The position numbers and the translations under genes are program-made. Below the pieces are notes generated by a model. That model was not told where the DNA came from, ran no database searches, and saw nothing but the letters and a program-made list of their open reading frames with translations. A DNA stretch of 38,986 nt from Lentisphaerota bacterium (GTDB taxonomy: Bacteria > Verrucomicrobiota > Kiritimatiellia > Kiritimatiellales > Pontiellaceae): positions 1 through 38,986 of the forward strand of contig JAAYDL010000027.1 in the NCBI GenBank assembly GCA_012729265.1, written 5' to 3'. Of the stretch, positions 25,869 through 34,716 are shown in pieces; the stretch's first letter is position 1; every line of letters begins with the position of its first letter.

Positions 25869-27197
25869 TCAGCTCCGTTTATCGATCACTCGTTTAGCTT
25901 TTCCCATGGATCGTTCGATAGTGTTTGGCTCAACGAGGGTGAGTTTGACGCGGATGCCGAGAATGTGGGCGATGGCGTCGGACAGCTGCTTGTGCACGGC
26001 TTCGAGTCCGCGGACGGTATCGCTGAATACGTTGGCGGTAACCTCCACCTGAACTTCCATCTGGTCCATGCCGCCGGTACGGGTCAGTATAATCTGGTAG
26101 TGGGGCAGGGTGGACTCCACTTTCAGCAGCGCAGCTTCCACCTGCGACGGGAAAATGTTGACCCCGCGGATGATGAACATGTCGTCGGAGCGCCGGGCAA
26201 TCCGGTTGATGCGCCGGATGGTTCGCCCGCATTCGCATTTTTCGGGAATGATGCTGGTAATGTCGTGGGTGCGGTAACGCATGACCGGCATCGCTTTTTT
26301 GCTGAGCGTGGTGATGACCAGTTCCCCTTCTTCTCCGTCGGGCATCGGCTGGTCCGTCACGGGATCGACGATCTCGATCATGAAATGGTCTTCAAAAATG
26401 TGCAGACCGTCTTTGGTTCCGCAGGACATGCCGACGCCTGGGCCGACGATTTCGGAGAGCCCGTAGATGTCGTACGCCTTGATGCCCGTTCTGCCCTCGA
26501 TGTATTGCCGCATTTCATTGCTCCAGGGTTCCGCGCCGAAAACGCCTGCACGCAGCGGCAGGTCGTTCCAATCAATGCCCATTCCCTCGGCATATTCAAT
26601 CAGGTGCAGGAAATAGCTCGGCGTACAGCAGATCGCGGTGGCACCAAAATCGCGCATGACCATGATCTGCCGTTCGGAGTTGCCGCCGGAAATCGGGATT
26701 ACCGTGGCGCCGAGCGCCTCTACACCGTAATGAGCGCCGAGCCCTCCGGTGAAGAGCCCGTAGCCATAGGCGTTCTGGATAATGTCGCCCGAGTGAAGAC
26801 CGGCGCAGGCGAATGATCGGACCATAACTTCCTCCCAGACCTTGATGTCATCCTGGGTGTAAGCCACCACAATAGGTTTTCCGGTGGTTCCTGACGAGGC
26901 GTGCAGGCGGACGACTTCGCTCATCGGCACGGCGAACAGGCCGTAAGGATAGGTGTCGCGCAGATCGGTTTTCTGGGTAAAGGGGAGCTTTTGAATGTCC
27001 TCCAGCGTCCGTATATCTGCCGGCGCGATTCCCCTTTCGTCCATACGTTGCCTAAACAGTTCCTGATGGGCATAGGCGTGTTCGGTGATGGCGCGAAGCC
27101 GCTGGAGCTGGAGAGCCCGCAATTGTTCTTCGCGGATATAATCAGGGGCGGAAGCGGGATGGACTAAACTTTCTCGGTCGTTCCATTGTGCGTGCAT
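25869..27197 (-). CDS. paaK: Phenylacetate-CoA ligase family protein (second copy)
   Basis: VRLHASSGTTGKPIVVAYTQDD, GYGLFTGGLGAHYG, DIYGLSEIVGPGVGMSC, MPVMRYRTHDITS, RSDDMFIIRGVNIFPSQVE. Start set at MHAQWND (the listed ORF extends to 27236). Confidence 0.93.
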   Translation of the reverse strand: MHAQWNDRESLVHPASAPDYIREEQLRALQLQRLRAITEHAYAHQELFRQRMDERGIAPADIRTLEDIQKLPFTQKTDLRDTYPYGLFAVPMSEVVRLHASSGTTGKPIVVAYTQDDIKVWEEVMVRSFACAGLHSGDIIQNAYGYGLFTGGLGAHYGVEALGATVIPISGGNSERQIMVMRDFGATAICCTPSYFLHLIEYAEGMGIDWNDLPLRAGVFGAEPWSNEMRQYIEGRTGIKAYDIYGLSEIVGPGVGMSCGTKDGLHIFEDHFMIEIVDPVTDQPMPDGEEGELVITTLSKKAMPVMRYRTHDITSIIPEKCECGRTIRRINRIARRSDDMFIIRGVNIFPSQVEAALLKVESTLPHYQIILTRTGGMDQMEVQVEVTANVFSDTVRGLEAVHKQLSDAIAHILGIRVKLTLVEPNTIERSMGKAKRVIDKRS

Positions 27198-27437
27198 ACT
27201 GAACCTTTCGCTGAAATTAAAACGAATCCAGAACAACTACAGTAAACAGCGCGCCAAGGCAAGTAAGCGTGATGATGAAAATTCCGCTCGGGCTCATGTC
27301 AGTTTCGTGACGCATGAGAGAGACCCGATGAGCATTGAATTTCGTGGGGGGCTGACTTAATCAAGTGGCCTCTACTTGTTGTGGTTTGGTACGAAAAAAA
27401 TCCTTACAGCATTCGGTTGTCGCTGGCCTTTTGGGGG

Positions 27438-29012
27438 TTATTTCCGTCGAAGGGCGGATTTGATTTCGCGTAGTTCGGGTGCGCGGAGGAGGATCGAGAG
27501 CAGGAGATAGGCAAGTGCTCCGGCTCCGACGGCTGCGGTGAGAGAGGTGACCTGCGCAATTTTTATGGGAAGATGGGCGCTGAGAAGCGGCGTGGCGGCC
27601 TGAGCGGTGCTCCATGCGGCGGCGGCCATGGCGAGCGCACAGACGAATGAACGGGCGGCGGTTTGTGCGGTATTTTTCCAGGCAATGCCTTTGATGCGTC
27701 GCGCAAGTAGTATGCCGAGCACGATCATTCCGGCGGCTTCGGCGAGTACGGTGGCAAGCGCCATACCCGCGTGTTTCCAGTAGAGCGGTAGGGTAAGGAT
27801 GAAGATGATGTTCAACGTGAGGTTGAGCAAAACAACGCCAACGCCGATGCGGACGGGTGTTTTGGTGTCCTGCAGGGCATAGAAGGCGGGGACGAGCAGT
27901 TTGGCGGCGCTGAAGACGACGAGGCCGGGAGCGTAAAAGGCGAGGGCGCGCGCACTGAGCAGGGTGGATTGGGCGTTAAAGTTCCCTTTCCATTCAAAAA
28001 TGGTGCGTATAATATCGGGAGCGAGTACGAGCAGGCCAAGTGCAGCGGGCATCATGATAAAGATCATGTGGCGCATGGAGTGGGAGAGGGTGCGGGTCAT
28101 GGAGGTGTGGTCGCCTTCAGCGGCGTGAGCGGAAAAGGTGGGGAGAAGGACGGTGCCCATGGCGGTAGCGATGATGCCGAGGGGGAAATAAATCATGCGC
28201 TCACTGTAGAACAGTGCGGCGGGGGCCCAGTCGCCGATCCAAAGGGCGAGGAAGCGGTCGATCAGTACATTAAACTGAGTTACGGCCATTCCGAGTGCAG
28301 CGGGGCCCATGAGCAGCAGCATTTTACGGATACGCGGGTCGTTCCACTGGCTGGAAAAGCGGAAGGGGCAGCCGAAGCGTTTGAGTGCAGGGATCTGAAT
28401 GACCATCTGTGCTACGCCGGCCACGAGAACCGCTATGGAAAGTACATGGGCGCGGTCCAACTCATTGGAGCCGATAATCGGAAAAATGACCAGCATCACG
28501 ATGATCAGGATGAGATTGAGCAGACAGGGCGCAAAGGCTGAGGTGGAAAAGTGTTTGTATGAATTAAGCACAGCCATGAACAGCGCGGCGAGGCAGATGA
28601 AAATGACGTAGGGAAACATGATGAGCGCAAGCTCCAGCGTGACCGCCCATTTTTCGGAAATCCCGGGCAGTTTTGCGGCAACCGAAAAGAGAATCATTCC
28701 GACGATTGAAATGGTGGAGAGCAGGGCGGCGATCATCGTGACGACTTTAGAGGCCATCTCCCATGCGGCATTTTCGCCCTCTTTGGAACGGGTTTCGATG
28801 AAGATCGGAATGAATGCGGCGGAGAGGGCACCTTCGCCGAAGAGGCGGCGGAACAGATTGGGAATGGTGAAAGCGACAAAGAAGGCGGAGGCGATGAGCG
28901 AGGTGCCGAAATAGAAGCCGATGATGACATCGCGAATCATGCCGAGGCCACGGCTCAGAAGCGTAAAGCTTCCCACCACGCCGGCAGAGCGTATGACTTT
29001 TTCCTCTTTCAA
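27438..29012 (-). CDS. murJ: Lipid II flippase MurJ (MviN), probable TTG start
   Basis: SAGVVGSFTLLSRGLGMIRDVIIGFYFGTS...AFTIPNLFRRLFGEGALSAAFIPIF...LIDRFLALWIGDWAPAALFYSERMIYFPLGIIATAMGTVLLPTFS; many TM segments. A ggggg(g)a stretch precedes the TTG. Confidence 0.92.
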   Translation of the reverse strand: MKEEKVIRSAGVVGSFTLLSRGLGMIRDVIIGFYFGTSLIASAFFVAFTIPNLFRRLFGEGALSAAFIPIFIETRSKEGENAAWEMASKVVTMIAALLSTISIVGMILFSVAAKLPGISEKWAVTLELALIMFPYVIFICLAALFMAVLNSYKHFSTSAFAPCLLNLILIIVMLVIFPIIGSNELDRAHVLSIAVLVAGVAQMVIQIPALKRFGCPFRFSSQWNDPRIRKMLLLMGPAALGMAVTQFNVLIDRFLALWIGDWAPAALFYSERMIYFPLGIIATAMGTVLLPTFSAHAAEGDHTSMTRTLSHSMRHMIFIMMPAALGLLVLAPDIIRTIFEWKGNFNAQSTLLSARALAFYAPGLVVFSAAKLLVPAFYALQDTKTPVRIGVGVVLLNLTLNIIFILTLPLYWKHAGMALATVLAEAAGMIVLGILLARRIKGIAWKNTAQTAARSFVCALAMAAAAWSTAQAATPLLSAHLPIKIAQVTSLTAAVGAGALAYLLLSILLRAPELREIKSALRRK

Positions 29013-29107
29013 TAGAGTCCCCCCTCGTTTTGTTTGCGTTGGTGTCGCAAAGCCAGTAAAGATAGGACATATAAACGTACAGATCAAAGCAGAACGGATT
29101 CGATTAT

Positions 29108-30139
29108 ATGATTCATCCCGGAACAATTTTAATGGGCGACGGCGAGGCGGTTAAGGCTTCGTATGATGCAATGAACAGTCAGACCGTGGATTGGGATCTA
29201 AGCGGAACTCCGGCAGTTCCTCTGCGGAAATTCCAAACCACGCTGGCGAATACAGCTTCCATCTCGGGCCCCGGAACCTTTATCGGCAAGGCGATGCGGA
29301 CGATTACACTGGAGCCTACCTCAATGAACGGATGGTGGCTGGATCGCGTTGATCTGCCGGGTACACTGCCGATTCGGGTGAGTATTGCCAATGTCTGGAC
29401 GACCGGGCAGATTGTGAGCAATATTGTGCTGCGGAGCGGGAATCCTCACAATTATGTGCGTATGGTGGAGCACATCATTTCCCTGCGGATGGGGTTGGGG
29501 ATCGATAACGTGATGGTCAAACTGGATTCGGGCGACCCGCCGCTGTTTGATCAGGGCAGTCTGGATTTGGTGGAGGCCTTTGATCGCTGCGGCCGCGTGG
29601 AGACGGATCAGCCGATCCATTATGTGACGGTCAAGGAACCGGTGACGGTGGGGGGCAGCTACGGCGATTTTATAACGCTGGCTCCGCCGGAAGATATGGA
29701 TAATCCGGCGCTGACGGTTGACTGCGCGGTAAACTTTAATACGGCGATCGGGCAGCAGCGGATACTCTTTCCGGTGACGGAGGAATTGACGCGTATGGCT
29801 TCGGTTGCGCGAACCAATACGTCCTACGGAAAGGTGCTCTACTGTAAAACGATCGGACGTATTTTTGCGGACTTGCGGAATCTGGGCTACAACAAAACCA
29901 ACGTATCGATTGCCGGTAAAAAACGGTATATCAACGAACCGCGTCTTGTGCACGAGGGCAAAGCCCTGGAAGCGGCGTGGCATCGCTCCGTGCTGGATTT
30001 GCTGGCGGCAATTGCGTTGATCCATAACGGTCGGTTTGTGGGGCGGATAAAGTCCTACAAGGCCGGGCATCGCTTGGACTGCGAGTTGGTGCGCCAACTT
30101 TATCTGAATCAGGTATTGGTTCCGCTTAATGATTTGTGA
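29108..30139 (+). CDS. LpxC-like protein (UDP-3-O-acyl-GlcNAc deacetylase family), divergent
   Basis: YVRMVEHIISLRMGLGIDNVMVKLDSGDPPLFDQGS; KKRYINEPRLVHEGKALEAAWHRSVLDLLAAIALIHNGRFVGRIKSYKAGHRLDCELVRQL. Confidence 0.8.
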   Translation: MIHPGTILMGDGEAVKASYDAMNSQTVDWDLSGTPAVPLRKFQTTLANTASISGPGTFIGKAMRTITLEPTSMNGWWLDRVDLPGTLPIRVSIANVWTTGQIVSNIVLRSGNPHNYVRMVEHIISLRMGLGIDNVMVKLDSGDPPLFDQGSLDLVEAFDRCGRVETDQPIHYVTVKEPVTVGGSYGDFITLAPPEDMDNPALTVDCAVNFNTAIGQQRILFPVTEELTRMASVARTNTSYGKVLYCKTIGRIFADLRNLGYNKTNVSIAGKKRYINEPRLVHEGKALEAAWHRSVLDLLAAIALIHNGRFVGRIKSYKAGHRLDCELVRQLYLNQVLVPLNDL

Positions 30140-30264
30140 GTTGCGAATTTAGATTGTTGATTTGTTGGCGGAGGTTGCCCGCACCTCCCTTGGGCGGAAA
30201 GGCTTTCGCAGACCCGTAAATTAAAAATCATTAATCAAAGTTCAAAAATGGAGACGAAGCCGAA

Positions 30265-30681
30265 GTGAAATCATATCGAAAAGAGCTGTGGTTTGAGGCG
30301 CGGAGTCGGCGTCAGATCATTCATATTACGCCGCAAATTGAGGAATGTCTGCGGGAGTCCGGCATTAGGGAGGGGCTTTGTTTGGTGAATGCCATGCATA
30401 TTACCGCCTCGGTTTTTATTAACGACAATGAGAGCGGACTGCATGCGGACTATGAGCGGTGGCTCGAAAAACTTGCTCCGGAAAAGCCGTATAGCCAGTA
30501 TGCGCATAATGGGTATGAAGATAATGCGGATGCGCATCTTAAACGCACGATTATGGGGCGAGAGGTGGTGGTTGCCGTAACCGATGGGCAGCTTGACTTT
30601 GGCCCTTGGGAACAGATTTTTTATTATGAACTCGATGGGAAGCGGAAAAAGCGCGTGCTGGTGAAAATTATCGGGGAGTAA
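30265..30681 (+). CDS. YjbQ/UPF0047 family protein
   Basis: [31 protein letters not shown]...[60 protein letters not shown]. Confidence 0.93.
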   Translation: MKSYRKELWFEARSRRQIIHITPQIEECLRESGIREGLCLVNAMHITASVFINDNESGLHADYERWLEKLAPEKPYSQYAHNGYEDNADAHLKRTIMGREVVVAVTDGQLDFGPWEQIFYYELDGKRKKRVLVKIIGE

Positions 30682-30858
30682 ACTATTTTGCGTGCTGGTG
30701 AGATCGTGCATTCCGAAATGGTTTTTAGAAATCCACTTATTTGAACAGCTGGACTTTAGATTTAGTGAAGGATTCGCTCGACATTGAGAGATCGGGAAAG
30801 CACCTTTGTACTTGGCTTGGTTTGTGCTGTAAAACTCTTCCATGAAGGAGATGACCAG

Positions 30859-31704
30859 ATGATCGACAAAACAGAGAATGTGCTAGGTCAAAGGGTAATG
30901 CACAGCATTTCGATGCTGAAGCAGATTCTTGAGGTCATGCCTCACGATATAGAGGCGATGGAGGTGATCTATAGGGCTTATCGTAACATCGGAGATGACG
31001 ACAATGCATTTGCGTATCTAAAGCGGCTCGTTGATGTGAGTATAGAAGACCGCGATACCGGTGCGTTTGGTTTTATTCGTCATGAACTTAAAGATTATGC
31101 TGACAAAAAGCCGGGTATCGTCTCTTTTCTGCAGGAGCGGATGGATGTTTACGAGAGTCTTGACGAAGGTGAGCTTCTGGAAGAGGAAGTGGATCTTCCG
31201 AACGAGCAGGATCTCAGCGATGAATTTGCGCTGGTCTGGAGGCTCTATGAAGAAGGACAGCTTGATCAAGAAGAATATTTAAGTGTGCTTCATGATCTGA
31301 TGGATATTTCCGGGAGAGATATGGATGTTCCCGCCAGTATGTTGCATGTTTTAAATGACAGCGGTTTTGCTCATATAAACCGTATTATAAACTATCTTTC
31401 GGCTCGTTCAGGGGTTCCGTGCATTAGTTTATCCAATTTTGAAGTTTCTGAGGATGTGATTGGAATTCTGCCGTATAAATATCGAGCCCATAAGGGCGCT
31501 CTTCCTTTTGGCCGGCTGGGGAAAGATCTGATGGTTGCTGTGCTGAATCCTTTTAATCATCGATTGGAAGATGAAATTGAGACGGTGAGTGGGCAGCGGT
31601 GTCATACCTTTTTGGTGGAACCTTCGGATTATGATCTGGCGTTGGATCGAATTCGGTCAAAAGAGAAAAAAGGAGCAGACGGGGAGGGGGTTGCTGTAAC
31701 TTAG
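30859..31704 (+). CDS. GspE/PilB N-terminal (MshEN/T2SSE_N-like) domain protein without ATPase domain
   Basis: N-terminal helical/TPR-like region, then LVWRLYEEGQLDQEEYLSVLHDLMD...YLSARSGVPCISLSNFEVSEDVIGILPYKYRAHKGALPFGRLGKDLMVAVLNPFNHRLEDEIETVSGQRCHTFLVEPSDYDLALDRI. The ORF stops before any Walker motif. Confidence 0.78.
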   Translation: MIDKTENVLGQRVMHSISMLKQILEVMPHDIEAMEVIYRAYRNIGDDDNAFAYLKRLVDVSIEDRDTGAFGFIRHELKDYADKKPGIVSFLQERMDVYESLDEGELLEEEVDLPNEQDLSDEFALVWRLYEEGQLDQEEYLSVLHDLMDISGRDMDVPASMLHVLNDSGFAHINRIINYLSARSGVPCISLSNFEVSEDVIGILPYKYRAHKGALPFGRLGKDLMVAVLNPFNHRLEDEIETVSGQRCHTFLVEPSDYDLALDRIRSKEKKGADGEGVAVT

Positions 31705-31879
31705 TAACGTCATTGGACGGCTGGCTCCTTTTGGTGTTGATTCTATTGATTTTGCAGAAAATACATCTTTTATTTCGGACAGGATATTTGGCAAGATTCA
31801 ACCCCAGCAGGAGTCTCGTGGAGGTGGGGTACACGGTTTGGATGTGTCGGGTGTTTAAAAGGGGTGTTTTGGGGATTAA

Positions 31880-32914
31880 ATGTTAAAAAAGACTCGAAAA
31901 TCTGAAGGAGAGAACCCTGGTTTAAAAAAGCGGGCTCAGCGGAAATGTAACATTTTTCTTGGGTTTGACTTTGCCAGTACGGCCACCAAGGTTGTGCGAC
32001 TGAAGCGTTCCGGAGATTCAGCAATACTAATGAATGCTGCGCTTTTGCCGCCGATTGATTTTTCTACTCCTGTGTGTCCGGAACTGCCCCGCAAAATGAA
32101 TGCGTACTATGGGTGTCTATGCTACAGCGGGAAAAATGCGGCTATCCGGGTTCTTCATACGCCGCTGCGGCCTGATGAGATCGAACCTTCGGATGATAAA
32201 CTGCGGGAACTGCTCAGTGTGAAGAGCGATTTTCGTGTGGCGTCTCGACTGCTCCAGCAGGGGAAAGGGCGTCAGGATTCCACACTGCTCGGAGTTGCTG
32301 TTCCGAAAGCAGATGTCGATTTTTTTCTCAGTATGTTTTCGGTTGGTCCGCCTGCTCCGGCGTCACTGGAGGTCTCAGGGCTCGCTGTGATATCTGCATT
32401 TCTACATGCGCGGGGAGCTGAGTTTCAAAATGAAGTGGTTTGTTTGATTGAGGCTGGCGAAAATATAAGTACCTTCGCTTTTTTAAATAGGGATGAGGTG
32501 TTTCTGGTTGGGAAGTATAACTTTGGACTTCGCACGTTGCGGGAACGATTGATCAGGGATCTGGACGTTGATGGCGAGTTGGCCATGACTATTTTGAAGG
32601 ACCGATCCATAAATATTTCATCCTCTCTCACGGGCGTTCAGGAGGCCTTCATTAAGCAGCTTTCAGTCTCAAAGGATTTTGTAGAGCGTCACGAGAATTG
32701 TAAAATTACAAAAACCTATCTGTCCGGCGGTCTGAGTTTGCTCTCGTTCTGGCCGCAGGAAATCGAACAGCGCCTCAATACTTCAGCGCAGGTCTGGAGC
32801 CCGTTGGAAAATATTCAGCTTTCCTCTGCGGATGTGATGCCGCGTGAGCTACAGGATCAGGCAACCCGATTTACTGCCGCGATTGGCGCCGCATTAGGAG
32901 GGTTAATGGAATAA
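31880..32914 (+). CDS. PilM-like actin-fold pilus assembly protein
   Basis: IFLGFDFASTATKVVRLKRSG...; position directly before PilN/PilO-like genes. Confidence 0.72.
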   Translation: MLKKTRKSEGENPGLKKRAQRKCNIFLGFDFASTATKVVRLKRSGDSAILMNAALLPPIDFSTPVCPELPRKMNAYYGCLCYSGKNAAIRVLHTPLRPDEIEPSDDKLRELLSVKSDFRVASRLLQQGKGRQDSTLLGVAVPKADVDFFLSMFSVGPPAPASLEVSGLAVISAFLHARGAEFQNEVVCLIEAGENISTFAFLNRDEVFLVGKYNFGLRTLRERLIRDLDVDGELAMTILKDRSINISSSLTGVQEAFIKQLSVSKDFVERHENCKITKTYLSGGLSLLSFWPQEIEQRLNTSAQVWSPLENIQLSSADVMPRELQDQATRFTAAIGAALGGLME

Positions 32915-33549
32915 TGAATGTTCTACGCGTCAATTTGCTGGATAAGAGCGAGCGCCGTCATCAGGGACCCGTCAGTCGGAGGTTTGCATTCGTTTGTGCT
33001 ATGGTAACACCTGTTTTGCTGATAGCAGTAATTGCCGCCACCAAAATGGTGCAGCTTGGCATCTCAAAGCATGATCTTGAAACCAAACGGGCTGACTGGG
33101 AACGACTTCAGCCTTCGTTGGTGGAATTTGACGAGAAGGCGAAAGAGTTGGATGAAAGTCGTCAGTTGCTTGAGCTTTTTGAGGCTTGGGAAAAGTCGCG
33201 TCTTCCAATGGAAGATTTGCTGGAAGAGATTCGAGACATTGTCCCGGAGCGCGTGGAACTCAAACAGTTGAGCCTTGGCGTGACATTAGACAGAACCATG
33301 CGTTTCGGTTTCAGGAAACCTGAAGAGATGGCGTTGAAAAGCCGACTGCAGATCGGGGGACTTATTCGGGAAGAGAGAGATAAGGCGAGCGAATGTATGA
33401 CTGGATTTCTGGAGGATCTTCAGAGTAATACAGTGCTCGGCGATTCTTTTTCGTCGAAGAAGATCAACCAGATTGGTCCCCTTGTGATTCGGGCTGGTAC
33501 AGACGGTTCGGCTGCTTCTGAATTCAAGATTCAGGGGGAAGCAAAATGA
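32914..33549 (+). CDS. PilN-like assembly protein
   Basis: MNVLRVNLLDKSERRHQGPVSRRFAFVCAMVTPVLLIAVI, TM then coiled coil; 1-nt overlap with the PilM-like gene. Confidence 0.65.
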   Translation: MNVLRVNLLDKSERRHQGPVSRRFAFVCAMVTPVLLIAVIAATKMVQLGISKHDLETKRADWERLQPSLVEFDEKAKELDESRQLLELFEAWEKSRLPMEDLLEEIRDIVPERVELKQLSLGVTLDRTMRFGFRKPEEMALKSRLQIGGLIREERDKASECMTGFLEDLQSNTVLGDSFSSKKINQIGPLVIRAGTDGSAASEFKIQGEAK

Positions 33550-34202
33550 TCAATTTCAGTCAACTGACCAAAGAGCAGAAGCAATATGTTTTTCTTGGTG
33601 TCGTAGCACTGGCGATATTTGTATGGCTTGGGGTACTCGGAGCAAAAGAAGTGCTCTCTTCAATGACCTCAATTGACACAGAGTTGGCAGAGGTGGACGG
33701 TAAACTGAAAGACGGCTTGCGTAAGGAGGCGGAGTACAAGCAGGTCAGTCAAGATTATCTCCCCACGGTGCAGCAGACGATGAAATATCTTGTGCAGGAT
33801 ATCCCGAACAGGAACCGATTGACTGAAATCCAAACCAAAATTTATTTGCTGGAAAAGAACACCGAACTTACGGTTTTCGATATAAAGGAGATACCGCTCG
33901 CTCCGGGGGGGAGTGCTGGAGGCGGGGCGATTACGCTGAATTCGTATGCGCTTCAGATCAGTGCCAAAGCGAGTTATGTGGGGGTTTTGCAGTTTGTGGC
34001 GGCATTATACAAAGAGTTTCCGCTCGTCCGTGTGGTTTATCTTAATATTAGATCGCAGACCCAGGAACCGGAACAACACCTTGTGGAGATTCAGGTTCAG
34101 TGGCTGTGCGACTTTCATTCATTCCTTGAAAAATGGGAAGGGATTGATGCGTTGAGCACGAGTCAGGATGCGGAATCCGACGCCGCATTGACCGATGACT
34201 GA
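33546..34202 (+). CDS. PilO-like assembly protein
   Basis: Short N-terminus, TM (YVFLGVVALAIFVWLGVLG), coiled coil, C-terminal ISAKASYVGVLQFVAALYKEFPLVRVVYLNI. Confidence 0.75.
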   Translation: MINFSQLTKEQKQYVFLGVVALAIFVWLGVLGAKEVLSSMTSIDTELAEVDGKLKDGLRKEAEYKQVSQDYLPTVQQTMKYLVQDIPNRNRLTEIQTKIYLLEKNTELTVFDIKEIPLAPGGSAGGGAITLNSYALQISAKASYVGVLQFVAALYKEFPLVRVVYLNIRSQTQEPEQHLVEIQVQWLCDFHSFLEKWEGIDALSTSQDAESDAALTDD

Positions 34203-34232
34203 TGAACTTATTATGTGTTAGATGGTTATTTT

Positions 34233-34691
34233 ATGAATGAGTTAATATGCAGGGTGAGAAGGGCTTCCGTGAAAATTCTTTTCTTAACCGTATGGGTTCT
34301 GCTCGAATTTACGTTGGGTTCTTCCGCGCAGAATGAGAGCGAAGCCTTGGCGGAGTCGGGGCCGTCTGTTGTTGAGAAAGTGCCGATGAAGCGGGATCCA
34401 TTCTGGCCGGTGGGGTATGTTCCTAAAAGCCAAACGGTCGAAATTCCGGTTGTGGATAACTCTGCTACTCAAGTGGATTGGGAATCAGCAGAAACGCAGT
34501 TGAAAGTTAGTGCTGTGGGGGAAAAACTTGGGGTTCCTTTTGTCGTAATTAATGGGAAAGTGATGACCGAAGGTACGCGATTTCAGATTAAAATCAATCG
34601 GGTGACCTATACGTGGGAAGTGCCTGAAATTGATCCGGGAAAGAGCGCCATGGCGGTTGAGCCGCGTCGGGTGTTGGCTGAAACGGAATAA
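34233..34691 (+). CDS. PilP-like periplasmic protein (positional call)
   Basis: Signal/TM segment, KRDPFWPVGY motif, small C-terminal beta region (KVSAVGEKLGVPFVVINGKVMTEGTRFQIKINRVTYTWEV). Confidence 0.5.
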   Translation: MNELICRVRRASVKILFLTVWVLLEFTLGSSAQNESEALAESGPSVVEKVPMKRDPFWPVGYVPKSQTVEIPVVDNSATQVDWESAETQLKVSAVGEKLGVPFVVINGKVMTEGTRFQIKINRVTYTWEVPEIDPGKSAMAVEPRRVLAETE

Positions 34692-34716
34692 AAGTAGAAC
34701 AATTAGGAAGATATAG

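Noticed and set aside
25965-26816. 283-aa plus-strand ORF
   Set aside because: Antisense to the second PaaK gene; shadow ORF.
30167-30214. Small hairpin GGAGGT-tgcccgc-ACCTCC after the LpxC-like gene as a terminator
   Set aside because: Short stem with no T run following; insufficient for a terminator call.
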